The notes under the pieces: model-generated | What the model was told of the DNA's origin: nothing | The model's database searches: none | What the model saw: only the letters and a program-made list of their open reading frames with translations | Assembly: GCA_013822125.1 (NCBI GenBank) | Contig: PNJY01000008.1 | Coordinates: forward strand, 1-48,186 | DNA: 48,186 bases | From: Erythrobacter sp. | Lineage (GTDB): Bacteria > Pseudomonadota > Alphaproteobacteria > Sphingomonadales > Sphingomonadaceae | Reading direction: 5' to 3' | Translations under genes and position numbers: made by a program | Shown here: one piece after another, positions 1 to 8,060 of the stretch | Layout: each line of letters begins with the position of its first letter | Numbering within the stretch: the first letter of the stretch is position 1

Positions 1-714
1 GGCACCCGGCGCAATTCGGTGGTCGAACCGGTCGCGAATGAAGGCGAACTGCGCCAATGGGCCTGGATCGAGGGCAACCGCAAGCGCGTCGAGCAGGCGA
101 GCGGTGGGCGCGTAGCCTATGTCTATATGCCCAACACCGCGGACGAGGGTTTCACCTTCTTCAACCGGATGTATTTCGCCCAGACCGACAAGCAGGCGCT
201 GATCGTCGATGAACGATCGAACGGCGGCGGGCAGGCTGCCAATTATGTCATCGACGTGCTCAGCCGCAAATGGCTGGCGGGCTGGAAGGATCGCGAAGGG
301 CTACCCTGGGCGACGCCGGGCGGCGCTATCCACGGGCCCAAGGCGATGCTGATCGATCAGGACGCGGGTTCAGGCGGTGACTGGATGCCCTATGCCTTCC
401 GCCAATCGGGGCTGGGTCCGCTGATCGGCACGCGCACCTGGGGCGGGCTGATCGGGATCAGCGCCAACCCCAATCTGATCGATGGTGGGTTCCTGACAGT
501 GCCGTTCTTCCGGTTCTTCGATGCCAGCGGGCGTTACAGCGTGGAGAATGAAGGGGTTGCGCCCGATATCAGGGTTGAGCTTGATCCGGTGGCGCTCGAA
601 CGCGGTCAGGACACGCAGCTCGAAACTGCGATCGGCGTGGTGTTGCAGGCGCTTGAGCAGAGCACTTCGCCGGTCTTCCCGCCGCCGCCCGATCCAACCG
701 AATTGGGCAAGTAG
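1..714 (+). CDS. S41 (tricorn-like) peptidase, C-terminal part
   Basis: The frame is open to the left edge, so only the C-terminal ~237 residues of a secreted or periplasmic S41 serine peptidase are present. Visible family marks are the core sheet segment ALIVDERSNGGG, the nucleophile loop DAGSGGDW (Ser before GGD), GTRTWGGLIGI after it, and the closing NEGVAPDIRVELDP motif typical of tricorn-like and CtpA-like proteases. The order core strand, nucleophile loop, TxTWGG, GVAPD matches the tricorn-type catalytic domain, which degrades peptides. The N-terminal propeller and PDZ regions, if present, lie outside the window. It ends 40 nt from the convergent TetR gene. Family call is firm; substrate is unknown. 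Confidence 0.85.
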   Translation, partial: GTRRNSVVEPVANEGELRQWAWIEGNRKRVEQASGGRVAYVYMPNTADEGFTFFNRMYFAQTDKQALIVDERSNGGGQAANYVIDVLSRKWLAGWKDREGLPWATPGGAIHGPKAMLIDQDAGSGGDWMPYAFRQSGLGPLIGTRTWGGLIGISANPNLIDGGFLTVPFFRFFDASGRYSVENEGVAPDIRVELDPVALERGQDTQLETAIGVVLQALEQSTSPVFPPPPDPTELGK

Positions 715-754
715 GCCTGGGCAATCGGGAGGGGAGGAACGACCTCCTGAGTGC

Positions 755-1375
755 TCACTTATCGTCGCGCGCGGCGATCCCGTGTGCGATCAGGTCGTTT
801 ACCTCGTGCGCAATCGTTTCCGGGTCGATAGTGCCGTCGCCCCAGACCACATAGCGCAGGCCGATGAACACGTTCATTCCCATGATCGCCCACGCGTGCA
901 GTTCACCTAGTCCCGGGCGCATATCGCCGTCCGCGCTTCCGCGTTCCAGTCGCCCGGCGATGCGCTGGGCAGTGGTTTCGTAGTGCCTGCGATAGGCTGC
1001 GGGATCGACGAATTCCGCCTCGTCGATAATGCGGTAAATCTCGCGGTGCTCGGCGGCAAAGCGCAGGAAGGCGCCCAGCGCAGCCTGTTCGACATCAAGC
1101 GCTGACATGTCCGGCGCAATCGCGCCGCGCGCCGCGTGCATGACGTTCTCGCTCATGTCCGAAACCAGAGCGGAGAACAGCGCCTCCTTGCTGTCGAAAT
1201 ATGTGTAAAAGCTGCCCAGCGCCATGCCCGCGCGCTGGGTGATCGAACTGATCGAAGCCTCGTAGAAGCCCTTTTCACCAAACTCGGCCGCCGCCGCGTC
1301 AAGCAGCTTGCGCAAGGTACGCCGCCCACGATCGGTACGCGGAGTCTTGGGATTTGCCTTGACCGGTTTGTCCAT
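755..1375 (-). CDS. TetR/AcrR family transcriptional regulator
   Basis: A 206-residue protein with a TetR-type N-terminal helix-turn-helix (ILxAAxxxFxxKGFxxAS...AGMALGSFYTYFDSKEAL) followed by an all-helical ligand domain. Start taken at ATG 1375, preceded by GGGAAGGGCG; an upstream in-frame GTG at 1399 is possible but less well placed. It is divergent from the TonB-dependent receptor starting at 1504. The 128-nt gap holds a promoter overlapped by a perfect 7-bp-arm inverted repeat, so it probably represses the receptor and perhaps itself. TetR family members normally release DNA on binding a small ligand, here unknown. Confidence 0.88.
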   Translation of the reverse strand: MDKPVKANPKTPRTDRGRRTLRKLLDAAAAEFGEKGFYEASISSITQRAGMALGSFYTYFDSKEALFSALVSDMSENVMHAARGAIAPDMSALDVEQAALGAFLRFAAEHREIYRIIDEAEFVDPAAYRRHYETTAQRIAGRLERGSADGDMRPGLGELHAWAIMGMNVFIGLRYVVWGDGTIDPETIAHEVNDLIAHGIAARDDK

Positions 1376-1445
1376 CGCCCTTCCCGCCTCAGACCCCACC
1401 CTGGCCCATTCCTAGGCCCCGAAAAAGGGCGATACAAGTCTAAAC

Positions 1446-1474
1446 TTGAAAGGTGGTTCAACTTTCAATATACA
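1446..1474 (+). promoter_or_regulatory. sigma70-like promoter with embedded inverted repeat (likely TetR operator)
   Basis: TTGAAA (1446-1451) is followed by a 17-nt spacer and TATACA (1469-1474), a good sigma70-type promoter for the receptor. The same DNA contains a perfect inverted repeat, TTGAAAG (1446-1452) and CTTTCAA (1462-1468), separated by 9 nt. A repressor bound there would cover the -35 element and the spacer. The divergent TetR gene is the obvious candidate binder. That link is inference from position; the symmetry and hexamers are seen directly. Confidence 0.6.
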
Positions 1475-1503
1475 GAGTCCGATTCACTCAGGGAGAGATG
1501 AAA

Positions 1504-3864
1504 ATGAGAATCGAAAAATCTGGTCGTTCCGTCGCATGCAACCTCCTGGTCGCCTGCGGCACCCTGGCGATTGCCGCAACGCTCGCCCCCGTTGGCGCCA
1601 TGGCGCAGGACTCTTCGGGCAGCGAGGCCACGAGCAGCGATGATGACGGAAATGTGATTCTCGTCACCGCCCGGCGGCGCGAGGAGCGGGCGCTCGACGT
1701 GCCGATCTCGGTTTCAGCGATTTCCGGCGAAGCACTCGCCCGCAGCGGAACGCTCGAAATCACCGAAATCGCCCAGGAGATCCCCAACGTCACGCTCGAG
1801 GTCAGCCGCGGGACCAACACCACGCTCAGCGCCTTCATCCGCGGCGTGGGCCAGCAGGACCCGGTTGCCGGGTTCGAGGCGGGCGTCGGGCTTTATGTCG
1901 ATGACGTCTATCTCAACCGTCCGCAGGCCGCCGTGCTCGATATTTACGATGTCGAGCGCGTGGAGGTTCTGCGCGGGCCGCAGGGCACGCTCTATGGCCG
2001 CAACACTATTGGCGGCGCGATCAAATATGTCACCGCCCCGCTGCCCGACGAGGCGCAGGTCAAGATTCGCGGAACCTATGGCAAATACGATCAGGCCGAT
2101 CTGGTCGTGACCGCATCGACCCCGCTGACCGACAATCTCAAGATCGGGGCCAGCGGCGCGCGGCTTTCGCGCGGCGGTTTTGGCGACAACCTCAACCTCG
2201 GCACCGAGAATTACAACAAGGACGTGTGGGCTGCGCGCGGAACGCTCGAGTTCGACAACGGCCCGGTCTTCATCCGCCTGTCGGGCGACTATGTGAAGGA
2301 CAACAGCGAGGCCCGTCAGGGGCACCGGCTGATCCCCGGCCTGCTGACCGGTGCGCCCGTGCTCGATGACGTGTTCGATACCCGCGCCGGGCTCAATGTC
2401 GTCGATCAGGAGGTCGAGGCCTATGGCGGCGCGCTCAACATCGCGGTCGAGCTGAGCGATACCATCACTCTCAAGTCGATCACCGGATATCGCGAGGACA
2501 AGTCCACCACGCCGATCGATTTTGACAGTCTGCCGGCAGCCGATCTCGACGTGCCCGCGATCTATGAAAACGATCAATTCAGCCAGGAGCTGCAACTTCT
2601 TTACGAAGGCGACAGGCTCAACGGTGTGCTCGGCTTCTATTACCTCGATGCCAATGCCTTCACCGCTTTCGACGTGGCGCTGTTCAATACCGGGGCGTTG
2701 ATCGGCCTGCCCGGCCTCAATGCGCAAACGCTTGGCGATGTGAATACCAAGACCTGGTCGGTCTTCGGCGATTTCACCTATGACATCACCGAAAAGCTCA
2801 GCGTTTCACTCGGTGGGCGCTTCACCAGCGACAAGCGCACCAGCAGGGTGTTGCGCACGACCTTTATCGGCGGTTTTTCCGACCTCTTCCCGCCGTCCAC
2901 CGCCGTTGCGATTGCGGTGACCAGCGATTTCCTGGGAAGCGAGACCTTCGAGGAGTTCACCCCGCGCGGCTCGATCAGCTTCAAGCCCAACGAGGATCAC
3001 AACATCTATTTCACCTATTCGCGCGGCTTCAAGGGCGGCGGGTTTGACCCGCGCGGCCAGACCAGCGCGGCCCCCGATCTCGACGGTGACGGCGACCGGG
3101 ATTTCGACGACCAGTTCGAGTTTCTTCGCTTCGAACCCGAAACGGTGGACAGCTATGAACTGGGCTGGAAGGCCTCGCTGCTCGACAACCGGCTCAACGT
3201 CAGCCTCGCCGGGTTCCTCGGCAATTACAAGAACGTGCAGATCCCCGGATCGGTCGGCGTCGATTCCAATGGCGACGGGGTCAACGAAACCTTTATCGGG
3301 ATCACTTCCAACGCGGCAAGCGCGGACGTCAACGGCTTCGAGTTCGAAGGCACCGCACTGGTCGGGCGCAATTTCGCCGGTGCCGGCAGCAAGTTCACGG
3401 TCAACTGGTCGCTGGGCGTGATCGATGCCAAGTTCAACACCTTCATCGATGCTTTCGGCAACGACGTGGCCGATCAACGGGCGTTCCAGAACACGCCCGA
3501 TATCACCGCGCACATGGGGTTCGAGCTAGGCCTGCCGGTGGCGAGCGGCATCGTCGATTTCCTCAGTTCGGTCTCGCTGAGGTCGGACGCCAGCCAGTTC
3601 GAAACTCCCAATCCGTTCCTCGATCAGGATGGGTTCGCTCTGGTCGATGCCAGCATCGTCTATACGGACGATTCGGATCGTTTTTCGATCGGGGTCCACG
3701 GCAAGAACCTGTTCGACAAGCGCTATATCGTATCGGGTTATAACTTTGTGACCGGTGACGGCATCAATACGCCGTTCGTATCGACATTGGGCCGGGAGGG
3801 CACGCTGACCGGCTTCTATGGCGATCCGCGGCGTTTCTTTGTCACGGGCGAAGTCAGGTTCTGA
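1504..3864 (+). CDS. TonB-dependent outer-membrane receptor
   Basis: About 786 residues. The N-terminus has a signal peptide ending in GAMA|Q, then an acidic stretch and a sphingomonad-type TonB box (NVILVTARRREERALDVP). The plug domain follows (ISVSAISGEAL ... IRGVGQQDP ... VERVEVLRGPQGTLYGRNTIGGAI), then the 22-strand barrel, ending on the terminal aromatic EVRF needed for outer-membrane insertion. ATG 1504 is preferred over ATG 1498 because AGGGAGAG lies 6 nt upstream; a further in-frame GTG at 1453 would place the signal peptide too far inside. It takes up an unknown substrate energised by TonB-ExbBD. Divergent TetR control is likely. Confidence 0.9.
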   Translation: MRIEKSGRSVACNLLVACGTLAIAATLAPVGAMAQDSSGSEATSSDDDGNVILVTARRREERALDVPISVSAISGEALARSGTLEITEIAQEIPNVTLEVSRGTNTTLSAFIRGVGQQDPVAGFEAGVGLYVDDVYLNRPQAAVLDIYDVERVEVLRGPQGTLYGRNTIGGAIKYVTAPLPDEAQVKIRGTYGKYDQADLVVTASTPLTDNLKIGASGARLSRGGFGDNLNLGTENYNKDVWAARGTLEFDNGPVFIRLSGDYVKDNSEARQGHRLIPGLLTGAPVLDDVFDTRAGLNVVDQEVEAYGGALNIAVELSDTITLKSITGYREDKSTTPIDFDSLPAADLDVPAIYENDQFSQELQLLYEGDRLNGVLGFYYLDANAFTAFDVALFNTGALIGLPGLNAQTLGDVNTKTWSVFGDFTYDITEKLSVSLGGRFTSDKRTSRVLRTTFIGGFSDLFPPSTAVAIAVTSDFLGSETFEEFTPRGSISFKPNEDHNIYFTYSRGFKGGGFDPRGQTSAAPDLDGDGDRDFDDQFEFLRFEPETVDSYELGWKASLLDNRLNVSLAGFLGNYKNVQIPGSVGVDSNGDGVNETFIGITSNAASADVNGFEFEGTALVGRNFAGAGSKFTVNWSLGVIDAKFNTFIDAFGNDVADQRAFQNTPDITAHMGFELGLPVASGIVDFLSSVSLRSDASQFETPNPFLDQDGFALVDASIVYTDDSDRFSIGVHGKNLFDKRYIVSGYNFVTGDGINTPFVSTLGREGTLTGFYGDPRRFFVTGEVRF

Positions 3865-3933
3865 CGCAATCGGGGCGGCGCATCTCTCCTCTCTAGCGCG
3901 CCGCCCCCACCTCCTAACCGGCCAAGACTGCAC

Positions 3934-3963
3934 TTGCCAAAGCGGCTGCGAACTCGCTATGGC
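3934..3963 (+). promoter_or_regulatory. possible promoter of tRNA-Val
   Basis: TTGCCA (3934-3939) is followed after 18 nt by TATGGC (3958-3963), about 45 nt before the tRNA 5' end. The -35 matches the consensus at 5 of 6 positions and the -10 at only 3, so this is a weak prediction. The rest of 3865-4006 shows nothing else recognisable. Confidence 0.28.
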
Positions 3964-4006
3964 GCGCGCCTGCCGGATGGTTTGGCACTGCCGCGCCATC
4001 ATGCGC

Positions 4007-4081
4007 GGGCGCGTAGCTCAGTGGTAGAGCACACCCTTCACACGGGTGGGGTCGCAGGTTCAATCCCTGCCGCGCCCACCA
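4007..4081 (+). tRNA. tRNA-Val (anticodon CAC)
   Basis: A complete 75-nt cloverleaf can be folded by eye. The acceptor arm GGGCGCG pairs perfectly with CGCGCCC. The D arm is GCTC..GAGC, the anticodon stem CACCC/GGGTG with loop TTCACAC (anticodon CAC, reading GTG), and the T arm is GCAGG TTCAATC CCTGC. Discriminator A4078 is followed by an encoded CCA (4079-4081). No integrase or duplicated 3' end is visible nearby, so there is no sign that it serves as an attachment site here. Confidence 0.96.
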
Positions 4082-4153
4082 TCTACGCAAGGGGCTAGGC
4101 TGCACTTGGCCGGACCGCAGCGATCGACAATCTCTTGACGGAGTCACCCCTGC

Positions 4154-4744
4154 ATGTTGCTTGTCACGCCGCTCGAAAAGGGTTCGTCGCCGGCGGTGGC
4201 CGAACTAGCCGCTTTCTTCGACGAGACGCTGGGCTTCACCCCCAACAGCGTGCTGACGATGCAGCGGCGCCCTGAAATTGCCGAGGCATTCATCAACCTC
4301 AACAAGGCTGTGATGATGAATGCCGGCCGCGTTACGTCCGAGCAGAAGCGCTTCATCGGCATGCTCTCCAGCCTCGCCAGCGGCTGCCGCTATTGCCAGG
4401 CGCATACCGCGCTTGCCGCAAAGCGCTATGGCGCATCGCGCGAACGGCTTGATGCGATCTGGGAATACCAGGCCAGTCCGCTGTTTTCCGACGCCGAGCG
4501 TGCTGCGTTCGATTTTGCGGTGGCGGCGGCATGCGTGCCCAATGCTGTGACGCAGGAAATCGGCGATGCCCTCCACGCGCATTGGAGCGACGAGGAGATC
4601 GTCGAAATTCTCGGCGTGGTCTCGCTGTTCGGTTTCCTCAACCGCTGGAACGACAGCATGGGGACCTCGCTCGAATCAGGGGCGGACAGTTTCGCCAGCG
4701 AAGTGCTGTCCGGCCACGGCTGGGACAAGGGCAAGCACGAATAG
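4154..4744 (+). CDS. carboxymuconolactone decarboxylase / AhpD-like family protein
   Basis: A 196-residue soluble alpha-helical protein of the AhpD/CMD superfamily. The redox motif is Cys78-x-x-Cys81-x-x-His84 (SGCRYCQAHT), preceded by Glu63 in the helix VTSEQKRFIGML. In AhpD relatives the paired cysteines and the histidine catalyse peroxide reduction through a disulfide relay, so a peroxidase-related role is likely; a true decarboxylase role is not, given the CxxC. It starts 72 nt after the tRNA, with GGAG about 10 nt before the ATG. It stands alone, with no partner AhpC nearby, so the specific function is unassigned. Confidence 0.82.
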   Translation: MLLVTPLEKGSSPAVAELAAFFDETLGFTPNSVLTMQRRPEIAEAFINLNKAVMMNAGRVTSEQKRFIGMLSSLASGCRYCQAHTALAAKRYGASRERLDAIWEYQASPLFSDAERAAFDFAVAAACVPNAVTQEIGDALHAHWSDEEIVEILGVVSLFGFLNRWNDSMGTSLESGADSFASEVLSGHGWDKGKHE

Positions 4745-4806
4745 CGCCCCGAATAGGCCGCATCTGGTCGCAGCTCGGGCTAGGGCCGTGTGCTGTATCC
4801 CCACAG

Positions 4807-4915
4807 GCTCTAGAGCGGGTTCCGATCTGATTGAATCAGATCGACCGTTCCAGATGTCTGTTTTACCGCGACTTCCGAGCCGCGCGGTAATTCTACCGCG
4901 CTCGAAATCGCTCTA
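4807..4915. repeat. intergenic palindromic repeat cluster
   Basis: Two perfect hairpins sit in the gap between the AhpD-like gene and the Nudix gene. CGATCTGATT (4823-4832) and AATCAGATCG (4834-4843) form a palindrome centred on one G. GCGCGGTA (4882-4889) and TACCGCGC (4894-4901) form an 8-bp stem with loop ATTC. The lead-in CTAGAGCGGGTTC resembles GAGC-led palindromes scattered between genes in many alphaproteobacteria, and a related element follows the DUF4345 gene. It overlaps the Nudix stop codon and could also end transcription from both sides. Confidence 0.5.
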
Positions 4916-5389
4916 TTGCGATCTCTTCCAATCGTGCCAGATCTCCAGCTGATGCCTGGCAGCGGCGCCGAGCGGGTGGGGCAGCGAGTGCAGCGGGAAG
5001 AATCGCGCCTCCACCACCTCGCGCTGGTCGGGCCGGGCGAGTCCATCGCAGACCGCCGAAAACAGGTAACAACGATGCGGCGATCCGGAAATCTCCTCGT
5101 CGATGACCGCCACCAAGGCAAGGTTGGCGGCGACGAGCCCGGTCTCCTCGAACAACTCGCGCCGTACGGCCTGTTCAGGTTGTTCGCGCGCGCCGATACC
5201 GCCGCCCGGCAGGGCCCATACCGCCGGTCCATAGCTGTGCCGCATCATCAGGACCGCACCGGAAAAGTCGTGGACGATAATCGCGCAGCCCGCAATTGGC
5301 GCGCCGCGCAGCCTGCGCCAATGATGGCGTAGCCGATGCGCCATCGGCAGCAGGGCCCGGTGCAGCCGGGCGGGTATCAGGTGAAGCAT
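4913..5389 (-). CDS. Nudix hydrolase
   Basis: A 158-residue protein with a full Nudix box, GGGIGAREQPEQAVRRELFEETGL in pattern terms GX5EX7REUXEEXGU, which binds the divalent metal and cuts a nucleoside diphosphate linked to another group. The box lies near residues 62-85, after a strand pair (AGCAIIVHDFSGAVLMMRH) normal for the fold. The N-terminus is basic and unusual for a short Nudix protein. Its start overlaps the stop of pgl by 13 nt, so the two are co-transcribed and probably coupled. The substrate cannot be read from the sequence; housecleaning of a nucleotide derivative is the usual default. Confidence 0.88.
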   Translation of the reverse strand: MLHLIPARLHRALLPMAHRLRHHWRRLRGAPIAGCAIIVHDFSGAVLMMRHSYGPAVWALPGGGIGAREQPEQAVRRELFEETGLVAANLALVAVIDEEISGSPHRCYLFSAVCDGLARPDQREVVEARFFPLHSLPHPLGAAARHQLEIWHDWKRSQ

Positions 5390-5997
5390 GTCACGCCCTG
5401 ATGCGATGCCGCCAGCAGCCGCGCGACCGGCAGATCGCTGTCCCCGCGTACCGCCTGATCGAAGACGGCGCGCTTGTCGTCCCCGCGAATGACGAACATC
5501 AGCTCGTCGCTTGCCAGCAGCGCCGGGATGGTCAACGTGATCCGCTCGAACGGGGCTTCGGGCGGGAGCGGGTCGGGCGTAAGGCGCCGGATCGACAGCG
5601 GATCGTCGGCGCGGGGATCGGTGTTGGGGAACAGCGACGCGATGTGGCCGTCGCCACCCATGCCCAGCCAGGCGAGCGCAAAATGCGGGACTTCGCGCGC
5701 ATCCTGAAGCCGCATCACATGCGCGCCCAGCGGCTCGAACAGCGAACGGACCCTGCCGGTATTCGAAGCCGGATGATCCTCCGGAACGATCCGGTCATCG
5801 CCCGGCCATACCTGGACGCGCGGCCATTCCTGCGGCTGCTTCGTCAGTTCGGCGAAGATCGGGAACGGTGTCAACCCACCGGGCACGGTGATCGCCACCG
5901 GACCCTGGCCTACGGCCAGATGCCGTGCCAACCGCACCCCGATCCAGTCGGCAATCTCCGCCGGACCTGCGCCTTCGATGAACCTGACTTGCGCCAT
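5377..5997 (-). CDS. pgl: 6-phosphogluconolactonase
   Basis: About 206 residues of the Pgl/NagB-type fold. Recognisable motifs are VPGGLTPFPIFAEL near the N-terminus, WPGDDRIVPEDHPASN (substrate-phosphate region) and the signature LGMGGDGHIASLFP. It hydrolyses 6-phosphogluconolactone to 6-phosphogluconate in the cytosol, feeding the oxidative pentose-phosphate or Entner-Doudoroff route. Start set at MAQVRFIEG (5997); two upstream in-frame ATGs exist (to 6015). The usual partners zwf, edd and glk are not adjacent; it sits instead before a Nudix gene that overlaps it. Confidence 0.88.
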   Translation of the reverse strand: MAQVRFIEGAGPAEIADWIGVRLARHLAVGQGPVAITVPGGLTPFPIFAELTKQPQEWPRVQVWPGDDRIVPEDHPASNTGRVRSLFEPLGAHVMRLQDAREVPHFALAWLGMGGDGHIASLFPNTDPRADDPLSIRRLTPDPLPPEAPFERITLTIPALLASDELMFVIRGDDKRAVFDQAVRGDSDLPVARLLAASHQGVTCFT

Positions 5998-6075
5998 GAC
6001 CATCGCTTTAAGCAAATGCGGAGCCTGCGCCTAGAGTAAACCGCTGTCAGGGCGACAAAATTCGTATGCGTGCGC

Positions 6076-6561
6076 CTATTTCAGCGTCTGCCTCAGAAAC
6101 CATCGCGGCACGGCCCACCCCATGACGAGCGCCAGGCTGCTTCCCAGCGCTCCGCCCATCGCGATTGCCCAAGGCGTTCCAAGCAGGATCGCGAGCGCCA
6201 GGAGGCACAGGCGAGGGGCATCGACCGATTGCCGCATCACGAGTGCCAATGTGATCGCGCCGAGCGAGCGAGTCGGCTCGCGCAGCGGATCAGGGCGCAG
6301 GGGCAGGAGCAGGATTATCCCCGCGGCAATCAGTGCTGCGATTGCAACCGGGTCCCGCACGGCGGAAGGCAGCACCGCGTGCACGAAGGCCCCGGCGTGC
6401 GATGCTGCCATCGAGGCAAGCAACGCCGCACCCAGCGCAGCGAGCAGCATGGCGGGCGAACGTCCGAGCCGGGACGACAGCCCGGCAACGATCGCTTGCG
6501 CATGCCCTCGCTGCGCCGCGACCAGGCCCAGCACCAGCGCCAGCGCAAAGCCGTGATTCAT
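6076..6561 (-). CDS. polytopic membrane protein, degenerate Gdt1/TMEM165 (UPF0016)-like
   Basis: A 161-residue, very hydrophobic protein with two similar halves of about three helices each. The layout resembles the UPF0016/Gdt1 family of Mn2+/Ca2+ exporters: helix, motif, helix with small residues (GRSPAMLLAALGAALLASM), then a repeat (GTPWAIAMGGALGSSLALVMG). The family's cation-binding E-x-G-D-K-T motif is absent in both halves; the aligned positions read AAQRGHAQ and VMRQSVDA. So it may be a non-transporting or diverged relative, or the similarity may only be topological. It follows the PhoX-like gene after 9 nt in a likely operon. Confidence 0.5.
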   Translation of the reverse strand: MNHGFALALVLGLVAAQRGHAQAIVAGLSSRLGRSPAMLLAALGAALLASMAASHAGAFVHAVLPSAVRDPVAIAALIAAGIILLLPLRPDPLREPTRSLGAITLALVMRQSVDAPRLCLLALAILLGTPWAIAMGGALGSSLALVMGWAVPRWFLRQTLK

Positions 6562-6570
6562 CCGTGCCGG

Positions 6571-7908
6571 TCAGGCCGCCCAGGGCCCGGTGATCGCCAG
6601 CGTGGCCGTGGGTGAAAAGGCGTTGACGAACATCCACTTGCCATCGGGTGAGAAGCACGCTCCCGCCAGTTCGGTCTGTAGGCGCAGCCGCCCCAGCGGA
6701 TAGGCGCGCCCATCGGGCGTGATCCCGCGCAGGTGATTGTCGACCACGTCGGTATATTGATCCTCGCACACGATCAGGTGCCCACTTGGGGCAACACACA
6801 GATTATCGCCATAGTTGAACTGATCGGCGCTGTCGGATTCGAAGAACAGCTCGAGCATGTCGGCCCTGCCGCCCGCTGCGGGGACAAGGCGGAAGACCTG
6901 CCCGAGGCCCGCCACGCCGCCGCTGGTGCAGCAGAAATAGAGCTCGCCATCGCCCATGTGCAGCCCTTCGCCGCGCGAGAAAATGGCCGCACCCTGCGCA
7001 GCGCCGCGCAGCCGCAGGTCGTCTTCGGGCGCCTCGACATTGTCGAGATCGACCCAGCGCGCGGTGTAATTGCGCCGCCTCTCCATCGCTGCGCCATCGT
7101 GATTGCGCGTGTCGGCGGGGCCGTTGTCCAGCACCAGCGCCTGCAGCCTGCCGCCCTCGGCCAATCTGCCCGCTGCCTTGGGGATGAAGCGAAAGAGCAG
7201 CCCGTCATCGCGGTCTTCGGTCAAATAGACCATGCCCGTGCGCGGATCGACGCAGGCAGCCTCGTGATTGAAGCGGCCCATCGCCTTCAAAGGCACCGGA
7301 TCGACCAGCGCCGTTGCCGTGGCCGGAACTTCGAACACATAGCCATGGTCGCGCGCCACCAGCATTGCACGCGATCCCGGCTCCTCGCAGGTCAGCCAGC
7401 TTCCCCAGGGGGTCACCCCGCCGGCGCAATTGCGGATCGTCCCGGCAAGCGTGCGCAGCTGGCGCTCCACGGTCAGCGTTGCGGCGTCGAGCACCAGATT
7501 GGTCGTTCCGCCCGGAAACACCGCGCCATCTGGTCCGCGGCCATATCCGCTGGCAAGCGCGGCACCCGCATCCTGACCGGGGTTGAGTTCGTGGTTGCGC
7601 ACCAGCGCCCACTTGCCGTTGCCGATATCGAAACAGCCCATCCCGTCGGCGGCATCGGGCACGGTTCCGCCATCGTTCATCGGATCGCCCAGCTTTGACA
7701 GCACGCGGTAGGAAAAGCCCTTGGGCAAATCGAGGAGCCCATCGGGATCGGGCACGAGATCGCCATAGCCCGGCCAGACGGTGCTGGTCCCCGCTGCAAT
7801 CCGCGCGCGGCATCCGCTGGCCGCAAGCGCGGCAAATGCCACGCCGGTTGCGCTGATGAATTGGCGACGATCAAGGATTGTGGGCATCATGGACTCCGTT
7901 TTCGGCAT
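6571..7908 (-). CDS. PhoX-like (DUF839) Tat-exported protein
   Basis: About 445 residues. A Tat signal (DRRQFISATGVAFAALAASGC) is followed by a beta-propeller-like body with PhoX/DUF839 features: LPKGFSYRVLSKLGDPMNDGGTVPDAADGMG, VRNHELNPG, GGVTPWGSWLTCEE, GRFNHEAACVDPRTGMVYLTED. PhoX relatives are Ca/Fe-dependent periplasmic phosphatases, and the conserved N-H-E and T-C-E-E segments that bind metal in that family are present. ATG 7908 has AGGAAGG 8 nt upstream; ATG 7890 or 7887 is also plausible. The Cys at the cleavage region could be lipidated but the lipobox is poor. Phosphatase activity is inferred from family only. Confidence 0.8.
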   Translation of the reverse strand: MPKTESMMPTILDRRQFISATGVAFAALAASGCRARIAAGTSTVWPGYGDLVPDPDGLLDLPKGFSYRVLSKLGDPMNDGGTVPDAADGMGCFDIGNGKWALVRNHELNPGQDAGAALASGYGRGPDGAVFPGGTTNLVLDAATLTVERQLRTLAGTIRNCAGGVTPWGSWLTCEEPGSRAMLVARDHGYVFEVPATATALVDPVPLKAMGRFNHEAACVDPRTGMVYLTEDRDDGLLFRFIPKAAGRLAEGGRLQALVLDNGPADTRNHDGAAMERRRNYTARWVDLDNVEAPEDDLRLRGAAQGAAIFSRGEGLHMGDGELYFCCTSGGVAGLGQVFRLVPAAGGRADMLELFFESDSADQFNYGDNLCVAPSGHLIVCEDQYTDVVDNHLRGITPDGRAYPLGRLRLQTELAGACFSPDGKWMFVNAFSPTATLAITGPWAA

Positions 7909-8030
7909 TTTGGCCGCCTTCCTGCATTCGGCGCATGAAACCTTGAAGAAACCTTGCAGCAGAAAATGTGCCCGAAATGGCACGGAAGTGCAGTTCTTCG
8001 AATCTATTTTGGCAGGTCATGTGCAAGCCA

Positions 8031-8048
8031 CCTCCTTTTCAAGGGAGG
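8031..8048 (-). terminator. possible hairpin terminator after mccA
   Basis: CCTCCTT (8031-8037) can pair with AGGGAGG (8042-8048) over a 4-nt loop, 13 nt beyond the mccA stop. There is no clear U-run, so this may be another dispersed intergenic hairpin rather than an efficient terminator. Confidence 0.33.
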
Positions 8049-8060
8049 GGGTTGGGGGAG

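Noticed and set aside
1714-2727. Long open frame antisense to the first TonB receptor (337 codons)
   Set aside because: It lies wholly opposite a well-supported receptor; composition is Asp/Glu/Gly/Arg-rich as expected of a complementary frame in high-GC DNA, with no motif or ribosome-binding site.
4007-4081. tRNA-Val as an integration site
   Set aside because: No integrase, no duplicated tRNA 3' end and ordinary genes on both sides.
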